Shown here: positions 18,089-29,660 of the stretch, piece after piece | Layout: each line of letters opens with the position of its first letter | How positions within the stretch are numbered: the first letter of the stretch is position 1 | Assembly: GCA_902605445.1 (NCBI GenBank) | Contig: CACLCL010000007.1 | Span: 1 to 54,976 of the forward strand | Direction: 5' to 3' | Length of the DNA: 54,976 bases | DNA from: an uncultured Bacteroidota bacterium | Lineage (GTDB): Bacteria; Bacteroidota; Bacteroidia; Flavobacteriales; Flavobacteriaceae | Notes under the pieces: generated by a model | Seen by the model: only the letters and a program-made list of their open reading frames with translations | Told to the model about the DNA's origin: nothing | Database searches by the model: none | Made by a program: the position numbers and the translations under genes

Positions 18089-18869
18089 CTTTAATATCTT
18101 TTATAATTTGTGTTGCAACCTTAGCAGGATCTTTTGATCTCATAAAATATCCTCCGATCAAAAAACCCTTGTATCCATATTTTCTTAATTGAATTACAGA
18201 TTCATAATTTTCAATGCCACTTTCTGACAGCTTCAAAAAATCTTCAGGAATTTTACTTGCAATAGTCTTTGAAGTGTCAATATTAGTTTGAAATAAGCGA
18301 AGATTTCTATTATTTACCCCAATCATATCTACATTAGGAATTAAAACTTTATCCAATTCATTTTTATTATGAATCTCTGCCAAAACTTCAAGATTTAATT
18401 CTTTTGCAAGTTTTGCGAAGGCATTGATTTTTTCTTTTGATAAAATTGAAGCAATTAATAAAATTACATCAGCCCCTAGTGATTTCGATTCAATAATTTG
18501 ATATTCATCAAGAATAAAATCTTTTCTTAAAATTGGCCCATCAAAAATATTTCTTGACTTTGTCAAATCAATTTGTGAACCACCAAAAAAATTAAAATCA
18601 GTTAAGATTGATATGCCACATGCTCCAGCAATCTCATAGCCCGAGACAATACTTTCCAAATTTGGTTTATATTTCATAAAATTTTTTGACGGAGATTTTC
18701 GCTTAAATTCAGCAATAATCCCAGAGTTGCTTCTGAGTAAAACTTTTTTTAATGAACTGGTTTCCTTATAAAAGTTTTTGCGGGATTCTAAATCAGAAAC
18801 TGCATATTTTATTTTAAGGCTGTTGATTTCCTGAATTTTATACCTAATAATTTTATCAAGAATATTCAT
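18078..18869 (-). CDS. trpC: indole-3-glycerol phosphate synthase
   Basis: Forms indole-3-glycerol phosphate by ring closure and decarboxylation. The 263-residue barrel shows 'IIAEFKRKSPSK' (catalytic Lys), 'ILTDFNFFGGS', 'PILRKDFILDEYQI', 'ADVILLIASIL', 'EIHNKNEL', 'IGVNNRNLRLF' and 'LSESGIENYE', all in the expected order. It overlaps trpD by 4 bp and trpF by 11 bp. Confidence 0.97.
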   Translation of the reverse strand: MNILDKIIRYKIQEINSLKIKYAVSDLESRKNFYKETSSLKKVLLRSNSGIIAEFKRKSPSKNFMKYKPNLESIVSGYEIAGACGISILTDFNFFGGSQIDLTKSRNIFDGPILRKDFILDEYQIIESKSLGADVILLIASILSKEKINAFAKLAKELNLEVLAEIHNKNELDKVLIPNVDMIGVNNRNLRLFQTNIDTSKTIASKIPEDFLKLSESGIENYESVIQLRKYGYKGFLIGGYFMRSKDPAKVATQIIKDIKDEN

Positions 18870-19861
18870 CTACTTAATTCAATTAATTTACTTAATGCTT
18901 GCAATGCGTCTTTATCCTTGAGAGATTTTTTTGCAATTTCATAAGCGTCATTAATATTTATGCCCTTGTATGTTGAAATTGCTAATGCTGAATTAGCTAA
19001 AACCACGTTAACTTGTTCTTTTGTTCCCCTAAGATTTAAAACATCAACAAATATTTTTGCAGCCTCTTTTATAGAATTTCCTCCAAAAATTGACTGTTGT
19101 GAAATCCTATTTAGACCTAAATCGGCAGGCTTGAAAATAAAGTCTTTGTTATTTGTTGAAACTTTCGTTTCAGATGTTAATGAGACTTCATCATATCCAT
19201 CCAATGAATAAATTATTGAATATTTAAATTTACTTTCTTTTTCAAAAACAGATTTGTAAAGCCTCAAAATATCCAATCCGTATACACCTACAAGCTGATT
19301 TTTAGGTCTACATGGATTCACCAATGGACCTAAAATATTAAAGAATGTTTTTAGTTGTAATGCCTTTCTTATTGGTGCCACACTTTTCATCGCCGGATGA
19401 AAAAGTGGTGCATGTAAAATACATATTTTTGCTTGATCTAAACATTTTTTCAAAAATTCATTATGATTAGAGAATTTTACACCCAGGTACTCTAATACAT
19501 TTGAAGAACCACAAATTGATGACACTGAATAATTTCCATGTTTAGTGACGTGCACTCCTGCACCAGCAGTAACAAATGATGCTAATGTAGAAATATTGAA
19601 TGTATTTTTATTATCTCCACCCGTACCACATAAATCTAAAGTTGAATAATCGCTAAAATCAGCCTTAACTGATAGTTCAATTAATGCATCTCGAAAACCC
19701 ATTATTTCATCGCTAGTAATACTTCTGTACATAAAAATTGTCAAGAAGGAAACTACCTGTTCATTATTAAATTTTCCGTTTGAGATATCTAAAAGTATAT
19801 TTTTAGACTCTTGAATTGAAAGTGTCTCATGATTTAATAATCTTTTTATAATTTCTCTCAT
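18866..19861 (-). CDS. trpD: anthranilate phosphoribosyltransferase
   Basis: Transfers phosphoribose from PRPP to anthranilate. The 331-residue protein has the PRPP-binding 'LCGTGGDNKNTFN' (77-89), 'HGNYSVSSICGSSNVLEYLG', 'AKICILHAPLFHPAMKSVAPIRKAL' in pieces and 'FNILGPLVNP'. It is free-standing, not fused to trpG. The ATG follows the trpG stop with 1 bp between, and its end overlaps trpC by 4 bp. Confidence 0.97.
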   Translation of the reverse strand: MREIIKRLLNHETLSIQESKNILLDISNGKFNNEQVVSFLTIFMYRSITSDEIMGFRDALIELSVKADFSDYSTLDLCGTGGDNKNTFNISTLASFVTAGAGVHVTKHGNYSVSSICGSSNVLEYLGVKFSNHNEFLKKCLDQAKICILHAPLFHPAMKSVAPIRKALQLKTFFNILGPLVNPCRPKNQLVGVYGLDILRLYKSVFEKESKFKYSIIYSLDGYDEVSLTSETKVSTNNKDFIFKPADLGLNRISQQSIFGGNSIKEAAKIFVDVLNLRGTKEQVNVVLANSALAISTYKGININDAYEIAKKSLKDKDALQALSKLIELSR

Positions 19862-19862
19862 A

Positions 19863-20426
19863 TTAATTTTTAATCCAATTTTTAATTAAGCTTTTCCCAC
19901 ATGGTGTTAATATTGATTCAGGATGAAACTGGAATCCTTTAACATCAAAATATTTATGTCTTATCGACATAATTTCCCCATTTTCATCAATTGAGGTTAT
20001 TTCAATGTCTTCAGAAATTTTATCAACTACCCATGAATGATACCTTGCTGCAGTAAAATTATTTTGAATACCATCAAAAATTGGTTCATCCTCTTTACAA
20101 ATATTTATTTTGGTTGATACTCCATGGAAAACCTCGTTTAAATTTTTTAGAGTCCCACCATAAACCTCAGCTATTGCCTGCTGCCCCAAACATATTCCTA
20201 AAATACTTTTGTTAGGACCATACTTTTTTATTACTTCTTTTAACAAACCAGCTTCATCAGGGATTCCTGGTCCAGGGGAAAGTAATATTTTATTAAATGT
20301 TGAAATTTCAGAAAGTAAAAACTTATCATTCCTTAATACTGTTACATTACACTCAAGCTCCCTGAGTAGATGCACTAAATTGAATGTGAAACTATCATAG
20401 TTGTCTATTACCAAAACCTTTTTCAT
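19863..20426 (-). CDS. trpG: anthranilate synthase component II (glutamine amidotransferase)
   Basis: Supplies ammonia from glutamine to TrpE. The 187-residue class I amidotransferase has 'VIDNYDSFTFNLVHLL', the oxyanion strand 'LSPGPGIPDEAG', the nucleophile C79 in 'GICLGQQAIAEVYGG', 'ARYHSWVV' and the catalytic His-Glu in 'FQFHPESILTPCG'. In some bacteria such a subunit is shared with p-aminobenzoate synthase; whether that is so here cannot be told. It lies between trpE and trpD with 1-bp gaps on both sides. Confidence 0.96.
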   Translation of the reverse strand: MKKVLVIDNYDSFTFNLVHLLRELECNVTVLRNDKFLLSEISTFNKILLSPGPGIPDEAGLLKEVIKKYGPNKSILGICLGQQAIAEVYGGTLKNLNEVFHGVSTKINICKEDEPIFDGIQNNFTAARYHSWVVDKISEDIEITSIDENGEIMSIRHKYFDVKGFQFHPESILTPCGKSLIKNWIKN

Positions 20427-20427
20427 A

Positions 20428-21825
20428 TTAAATATTATTTGCCATTTCTATAGATTTGGTAAGTGCATTTAATTTATTATACACTTCATTTAATTCATTA
20501 ATATTATTTGACTTGTCTACTATTCCTGCACCAGCTTGCCAATGCAGACAATTATTTTTACTTAAAAAAGTTCTTATCATTATTGCATGATTAAAGTTTC
20601 CTTGAAAATCTAAAAAGCCAATCGCTCCACCATAATATCCTCTGTTAGTTTTTTCATATTTATCAATTAAACTCATTGCCATATGTTTTGGGGCGCCAGA
20701 GAGTGTACCTGCAGGAAAAGTATCTGCAATAATATTTAAATTTTTAGTGTTATCCTCTAACTGCCCAGTGACTTTACTTACCAGATGAATAACATGCGAA
20801 AAAAATTGAATTTCCTTAAATTTATTTACTTTAACATCACGACAGTTTCTGCTTAGATCGTTTCTCGCTAAATCAACCAACATGACATGTTCACTTACCT
20901 CTTTTGGATCATTCATTAGTTTTTCAGCTAATAATTTATCCTTTGTGTCATCACCAGTTCTTTTAAATGTTCCAGCAATTGGATGTATTTCTGCATATTT
21001 ATTTTTAATAACTAATTGTGACTCAGGTGAACTGCCAAATATTTTAAAATTACCATAATCAAAATAAAAAAGATAAGGCGACGGATTTATACTTCTCAGA
21101 GCTCTGTAAACATTAAAATCATCTCCAGAAAATTTTTGACTAAATCTTCTAGATAATACCAACTGAAAAACGTCACCTCTCTTGCAATGTTTTTTTGCCT
21201 TTGTAACATGATTTATAAATTCTTTATCGCTTAAATTTGATTTAACTTTTTCTACTGACCTAAATTTAAAATTGTTAAAATCTGAGAATTTTATAATCTG
21301 ATAAATCTCATCAATATTATTTGTGTTATCGTCAGAGTGACAAAATATATATGCAATATTTTTAAAATGATCTATTGCAATGATATTTTTATAGATGCCA
21401 TAATACATTTCAGGAATAGAAATCGGATTATTTTTTTTTGTGATTTTTATGTCCTCAAAATATTGTACGGCATCATATGCTGTAAAACCGAAAAGACCAT
21501 TATTAATGAATGGTAAGTCATCTTTATTAATTTCAAAAGAATTGATGAAGGTTTCCAGTTCCTTTAAAATATTATCCTTTGTACAAGAATCTCTGACCTC
21601 GATGTTGTCAGGAAACTGTTTTATAATTTCATTATTAAAAACCTCAAATTTTGCAATTTGATTAAAGCATATATATGAAAAACTATTATTATTAGAGTTA
21701 TAATCACTGCTCTCTAATAGTAAACTATTGTGAAATTTATCCCTTATTCTTAAGTACACACTAACCGGTGTTATAGTATCAACTAAGAATTTTTTACTAT
21801 ATGTTTTTAATAAATATTTTTTCAC
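20428..21825 (-). CDS. trpE: anthranilate synthase component I
   Basis: Makes anthranilate from chorismate, the first committed step to tryptophan. The 465-residue protein has the chorismate-binding C-terminal domain with 'GDVFQLVLSRRFSQKF', 'NPSPYLFYFDYG', 'GSSPESQLVI', 'HPIAGTFKRTGD', 'LVDLARNDLSRNC' and 'FPAGTLSGAPKHMAM'. The start is GTG at 21825; no ATG is available upstream in frame before the leader hairpins. It is the first structural gene after an attenuator-like leader (21826-22017). Feedback inhibition by Trp is usual in the family; the N-terminal Trp pocket was not examined in detail. Confidence 0.97.
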   Translation of the reverse strand: MKKYLLKTYSKKFLVDTITPVSVYLRIRDKFHNSLLLESSDYNSNNNSFSYICFNQIAKFEVFNNEIIKQFPDNIEVRDSCTKDNILKELETFINSFEINKDDLPFINNGLFGFTAYDAVQYFEDIKITKKNNPISIPEMYYGIYKNIIAIDHFKNIAYIFCHSDDNTNNIDEIYQIIKFSDFNNFKFRSVEKVKSNLSDKEFINHVTKAKKHCKRGDVFQLVLSRRFSQKFSGDDFNVYRALRSINPSPYLFYFDYGNFKIFGSSPESQLVIKNKYAEIHPIAGTFKRTGDDTKDKLLAEKLMNDPKEVSEHVMLVDLARNDLSRNCRDVKVNKFKEIQFFSHVIHLVSKVTGQLEDNTKNLNIIADTFPAGTLSGAPKHMAMSLIDKYEKTNRGYYGGAIGFLDFQGNFNHAIMIRTFLSKNNCLHWQAGAGIVDKSNNINELNEVYNKLNALTKSIEMANNI

Positions 21826-21839
21826 TTTTTATTGTTATT

Positions 21840-21861
21840 GGAGGGGGAATTACCCCCCCCC
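21840..21861 (-). promoter_or_regulatory. G-run hairpin just before trpE
   Basis: The transcript reads nine G, then UAAUU, then CCCCCUCC. Five G-C pairs (plus two beyond a mismatch) make a strong hairpin between the attenuator and the GTG of trpE, ending 14 nt before that codon. It is not followed by a U-tract, so it is not an intrinsic terminator. A role in translation start or RNA stability is an inference. Confidence 0.5.
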
Positions 21862-21888
21862 TTTTTATAAACAAACTAAAAACTAATC

Positions 21889-21924
21889 AAAAAAAAAAGG
21901 CTTATCGTGATGATAAGCCTTTTT
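21889..21924 (-). terminator. trp operon attenuator (intrinsic terminator)
   Basis: On the transcript strand a perfect 9-bp stem AGGCTTATC / GATAAGCCT with loop ATCAC (arms at 21920-21912 and 21906-21898) is flanked by A and T runs that extend it, and is followed by ten T (21898-21889). It lies after the Trp-rich leader peptide and 63 bp before trpE, the position of an attenuator. The loop and the first bases of the 3' arm (ATCACGA, 21911-21905) are exactly complementary to TCGTGAT at 21953-21947, which spans the leader stop codon. Confidence 0.85.
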
Positions 21925-21947
21925 CAAATTAAATAATAGGGATTAAA

Positions 21948-22004
21948 TCACGAAATTGAAATTTCATGTTTCCACCACCAGTTATTTAATTGTAATTTTT
22001 TCAT
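21948..22004 (-). CDS. trpL: trp leader peptide with three consecutive Trp codons
   Basis: An 18-codon frame upstream of trpE encodes MKKLQLNNWWWKHEISIS, with TGG-TGG-TGG at codons 9-11 (21980-21972) followed by a TGA stop at 21950-21948. Trp is the rarest residue, so three in a row directly before a terminator and the trp operon is strong evidence for a regulatory leader peptide. When Trp-tRNA is scarce a ribosome should stall on these codons; when it is plentiful it should run to the stop codon, which lies inside the putative antiterminator strand. Family knowledge of such leaders comes mainly from enterobacteria; here the sequence is independent of theirs. Confidence 0.88.
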   Translation of the reverse strand: MKKLQLNNWWWKHEISIS

Positions 22005-22009
22005 TTGTA

Positions 22010-22017
22010 CAAATATA
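22010..22017 (-). promoter_or_regulatory. -7 box for the trp operon
   Basis: Minus-strand TATATTTG matches TAnnTTTG. It lies only 5 bases upstream of the trpL ATG, so the transcript would begin nearly at the leader start codon (almost leaderless). A TTTG is found at 22046-22043, about 25 bases upstream, slightly far for a -33 element. No Trp operator was recognised. Confidence 0.45.
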
Positions 22018-22073
22018 AAACTAATTATTTAAATTAGCTACCCAAATTTTTATATTTATTGAATTATTATTTT

Positions 22074-22775
22074 ATGGGAAAAAAGAGTTTTTTAATATTA
22101 ATTTCTTTTGGGATTTTTTTAAATAGTTGTTCAATTGAAAAGAAATATATTAAACACAACAAGTTTTTTGAAAAAGATATTTCCAATCTTGAGCAAAAAA
22201 ATTCAAAAATACAAACTAAAGACTATCTGTTATTTATTGGTAGCTCAAGTATTGTTCGCTGGGAAACAATAAAAAAAGATATGTACCCATATAAAGTTAT
22301 TCGTAATGGATACGGAGGAGCACACTATTATGATTTGATTCATTTTATTGAAAGAATTTGTAAAGGACATGAAAAAGCAAAAGCTATTTTTATTTTTGTA
22401 GCAAATGATATTACAGGTGTAGAGTTTGGAAATCATCGTGATTTAAAGCCCAGAGAAGTTAAGAGGTTATTTAAATCAGTTTATAAAAAAATAAGAAATA
22501 AATTAGGAGATAAAATTCCAATCTATATCATTGAAACAACGCCAACTCCATCAAGATGGGATGTTTGGGAGAAAATTAAATCAACAAATGATTTAATAAT
22601 GTCTTATACAGAAAAAGAGAATGAACTATTTTATATTACGACAAGAGATTATTTCTTGAACGATAATGGCACACCTATTTCAAATTATTTTGTAGATGAC
22701 CAGCTTCATTTAAATGATTTAGGTTATAAAATTTGGTCTAAAATCATTAAAAATAAAATAAAAAACCCGCAATAA
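22074..22775 (+). CDS. SGNH/GDSL hydrolase-like lipoprotein
   Basis: Likely periplasmic or membrane-anchored esterase of the SGNH superfamily. The ATG at 22074 gives 233 residues; a TTG 5 codons earlier is less likely. The N-terminus is a lipoprotein signal with lipobox LNSC (C19). Superfamily blocks are visible: 'LLFIGSSSIVRW' (block I, presumed nucleophile S58), 'NGYGGAHYYD' (block II Gly), 'FVANDI' (block III, N111) and 'DDQLHLNDLGY' (block V, D209 and H212). Known relatives include lipases, carbohydrate esterases and acyl hydrolases, and the substrate cannot be chosen here. The gene is divergent from the trp leader and ends at a bidirectional terminator shared with the tRNA genes. Confidence 0.87.
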   Translation: MGKKSFLILISFGIFLNSCSIEKKYIKHNKFFEKDISNLEQKNSKIQTKDYLLFIGSSSIVRWETIKKDMYPYKVIRNGYGGAHYYDLIHFIERICKGHEKAKAIFIFVANDITGVEFGNHRDLKPREVKRLFKSVYKKIRNKLGDKIPIYIIETTPTPSRWDVWEKIKSTNDLIMSYTEKENELFYITTRDYFLNDNGTPISNYFVDDQLHLNDLGYKIWSKIIKNKIKNPQ

Positions 22776-22790
22776 ACTATTACGGGTTTT
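22761..22790. terminator. bidirectional terminator between SGNH gene and tRNA-Leu
   Basis: Inverted repeat with arms AAAACCCG and CGGGTTTT plus additional AATA/TATT pairing around a short loop. The stem is flanked by A and T runs on both sides, so it can end the SGNH transcript on the plus strand and the tRNA-Gly/tRNA-Leu transcript on the minus strand. It overlaps the last codons of the SGNH gene. Confidence 0.75.
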
Positions 22791-22793
22791 GTG

Positions 22794-22879
22794 TACTGAA
22801 GGCGGGACTTGAACCCGCACGGATATTACTATCCATTGGATTTTAAGTCCAACGTGTCTACCAATTCCACCACTTCAGC
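22794..22879 (-). tRNA. tRNA-Leu (UAA)
   Basis: 86-nt class II tRNA read from 22879 to 22794: acceptor GCTGAAG pairs with CTTCAGT (a G-T pair at the end), D-loop with GGTAGACAC, anticodon loop CTTAAAA giving anticodon UAA, a long variable arm around TGGATAGTAATATCC, and T-arm GCGGG-TTCAAGT-CCCGC. The CCA end is not encoded (CAC follows the discriminator A). It follows tRNA-Gly on the same strand by 14 bp. Confidence 0.96.
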
Positions 22880-22893
22880 ATAAACTTTAATTG

Positions 22894-22968
22894 TGGAGCG
22901 AAAGACGGGATTTGAACCCGCGACCCTCACCTTGGCAAGGTGATGCTCTACCCCTGAGCTACTTTCGC
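22894..22968 (-). tRNA. tRNA-Gly (GCC)
   Basis: Read from 22968: acceptor GCGAAAG / CTTTCGC, D-arm AGCTCAGGGGTAGAGC, anticodon loop TTGCCAA with anticodon GCC, T-arm GCGGG-TTCAAAT-CCCGT, discriminator T. A CCA triplet at 22896-22894 follows directly and may be encoded, unlike in the neighbouring tRNA-Leu. The two are probably one transcript. Confidence 0.97.
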
Positions 22969-23002
22969 ATTATTTTAAAGATCATTGATGCAAGTGCGGT
23001 TG

Positions 23003-23010
23003 CAAATTTA
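23003..23010 (-). promoter_or_regulatory. -7 box for the tRNA-Gly/tRNA-Leu pair
   Basis: Minus-strand TAAATTTG matches TAnnTTTG and would start transcription about 30 nt before mature tRNA-Gly, leaving a normal 5' leader. No convincing -33 element is seen. Confidence 0.5.
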
Positions 23011-23032
23011 TAATAAAAATCTGAAAATAAAA

Positions 23033-27858
<4,826 letters not shown>

Positions 27859-27950
27859 ATCGATTAGTTTAATGCTATTTTTACCACTACTAATTACTAA
27901 AGTAAATATTATTTAGTTTTTTAAAAAGAAATCTGCAAAACTTGAGTAAA

Positions 27951-28493
27951 ATGAGAAAATTAAAAAATGAAGAACTAAACAGAATTTCTGTAGATAAGTT
28001 TAAAAGTACTACCAAAACTCCAATTAAAATCATACTTGATAATATTAGAAGTGCACACAATGTAGGCAGTATTTTCAGAACATCTGATGCTTTTTTAATT
28101 AAAGAAATTATTATATGTGGCATTACTGCTACGCCACCAAGCAAAGAAATTAGAAAAACTGCCTTAGATAGTACAGAATCTGTAAGTTGGAAATATTGTG
28201 ATGATATAATTGAAGAAATAAAAAATTTAAAAAAAGATAAGTATAAAATTATCGCAATTGAGCAAGCTGATGAGTCAGAAAATCTAAACAATTTTATACC
28301 TCAAAAAAATGATAAATATGCCATTGTATTTGGAAATGAAGTTAATGGAGTTGATGATAAAATAATCCAGGTTTCTGATAATGTGATTGAAATTCCTCAA
28401 TTCGGAACCAAACATTCTCTAAATGTTTCAATAAGTGCAGGTATTATTTTATGGGATTTATATATAAAGCTATATCCTAATCTAGACAATTAA
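27951..28493 (+). CDS. TrmH/SpoU-family RNA 2'-O-methyltransferase
   Basis: Knotted SPOUT methyltransferase that uses S-adenosylmethionine to methylate a ribose of tRNA or rRNA. The 180-residue protein (ATG 27951; an in-frame TTG three codons earlier is less likely) contains motif 1 NIRSAHNVGSIFRT (31-44), motif 2 'VFGNEVNGV' (126-134) and motif 3 'IPQFGTKHSLNVSISAGI' (148-165). It lacks the N-terminal substrate-binding extension of RlmB, so it is closer to the short TrmH-like group. The target base is not predictable. The 3' end overlaps the convergent folK fusion by 17 bp. Confidence 0.92.
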   Translation: MRKLKNEELNRISVDKFKSTTKTPIKIILDNIRSAHNVGSIFRTSDAFLIKEIIICGITATPPSKEIRKTALDSTESVSWKYCDDIIEEIKNLKKDKYKIIAIEQADESENLNNFIPQKNDKYAIVFGNEVNGVDDKIIQVSDNVIEIPQFGTKHSLNVSISAGIILWDLYIKLYPNLDN

Positions 28494-29601
28494 GTAATGA
28501 TAAATAGTCTAATCTATTATTTACAAAATCCATTTCTGAAACATCAATAAATTTTACATTTAAATCAGGTCTAGATTTAAAAAAATCAAAATAACTTTCA
28601 TTAATTTTTTTTAGATAATTACCGTCAATTGACATTTCATAATCCCTACCTCTCTTTTTTATATTTTTCTTTAAATTATCAATTGTCTGATTAAGATAAA
28701 TTATTAAATCAGGTTTGGTAATATTACTGTGTAATGAATAAAATAATTTTCGGTAAAGATTAAATTCATCAATACTTAAGTTTACCTTAGAAAATATAAG
28801 GGACTTATGTATATCATAATCAGCTATAATTATTTTTTCAAATATATTTAACTGTGATAAATCTTCTTTGGTTTGCTGATATCTATCAGCTAGAAAAGAC
28901 ATTTCAAGTTTAAAAGCATATTCTTTCGGGTTTTTATAGAAACTAGCTAAAAAGGGGTTATCTAAAAATCTCTCAAGTATTAATTTTGAATCAAAATCAT
29001 TTGAAATTTGGTTTGACAAACTTGTTTTACCTGAACCAATATTACCCTCAACGGCAACATAATTATAATTTAATATTGGTGATTTAGATGATGGGTTTTT
29101 TAAGACAATTTCTTTTTTCTTTACCATTTGTTTTTCAGACAAGTTATCTAATAATTCTCTAAATAAAATTCTACTTAAAGGGTTGATGAGATTTGGGCCG
29201 ATTTCAACTAAAGGCTCAATTACAAACCTACGGTTTGAAATTTCTGGGTGTGGTACAATTAAATCTTTAGTATCAATAAGCATATCATCAATTAAAAGAA
29301 TATCAATGTCTATTATTCTTGATGTATATTTACTCTCTTTTAATCTAATTCTACCGATTATCTGTTCAATTTCTAATAATTCACTCATAACAAAGTGAGG
29401 GTTTTTTTCTGAATTGAAGCATGCACATATATTAAAGAACTCCTCACCCTCAAATCCAATTGGACTTGTCTCATATATCGATGAAATTGATATTAAGTTT
29501 GCTAACCTAGAGTGGATTAAGTCTATTGCGGATTGAATATTTTTCAACTTGTTACCAATATTAGATCCAATCGATAGGTAATATTTTTTTGAGTTCAACA
29601 T
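28477..29601 (-). CDS. folK: FolK-deoxynucleoside kinase fusion protein
   Basis: Two-domain protein of 374 residues from ATG 29601 (a TTG seven codons earlier is possible). Residues 1-155 are HPPK (FolK), which pyrophosphorylates hydroxymethyl-dihydropterin in folate synthesis: 'YYLSIGSNIGNK', 'YETSPIGFEGEEFFN', and 'SRIIDIDILLIDD' with the Mg2+ ligands D98 and D100, and 'VPHPEISNRRFVIEPL'. Residues 178-374 are a deoxynucleoside kinase-like domain with P-loop GNIGSGKTS (186-194), 'FLADRYQQ' and lid RGRDYE (318-323). The DR(S/T) motif of such kinases is replaced by ADYDIHKS (260-267), without the Arg. The fusion itself is, to my knowledge, common in Flavobacteriia. Substrate of the kinase half is unknown. 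Confidence 0.93.
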   Translation of the reverse strand: MLNSKKYYLSIGSNIGNKLKNIQSAIDLIHSRLANLISISSIYETSPIGFEGEEFFNICACFNSEKNPHFVMSELLEIEQIIGRIRLKESKYTSRIIDIDILLIDDMLIDTKDLIVPHPEISNRRFVIEPLVEIGPNLINPLSRILFRELLDNLSEKQMVKKKEIVLKNPSSKSPILNYNYVAVEGNIGSGKTSLSNQISNDFDSKLILERFLDNPFLASFYKNPKEYAFKLEMSFLADRYQQTKEDLSQLNIFEKIIIADYDIHKSLIFSKVNLSIDEFNLYRKLFYSLHSNITKPDLIIYLNQTIDNLKKNIKKRGRDYEMSIDGNYLKKINESYFDFFKSRPDLNVKFIDVSEMDFVNNRLDYLSLLNCLD

Positions 29602-29637
29602 ATAGTTTAACAATGTAATCAAAAGAAATTGATTTAT

Positions 29638-29645
29638 TATATTTG
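29638..29645 (+). promoter_or_regulatory. -7 box for the YhhQ-type transporter gene
   Basis: Plus-strand TATATTTG, matching TAnnTTTG, 15 bases before the ATG at 29661. Confidence 0.4.
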
Positions 29646-29660
29646 ATTAATTACAAATTT

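Noticed and set aside
22794-22968. tRNA genes as an attachment site for an integrated element
   Set aside because: No integrase, no partial tRNA duplicate and no phage-like genes on either side; neighbours are ordinary chromosomal genes.
27890-28291. 133-codon minus-strand frame across the TrmH-type gene
   Set aside because: The plus-strand frame has all three SPOUT motifs; the minus frame is a hydrophobic shadow.
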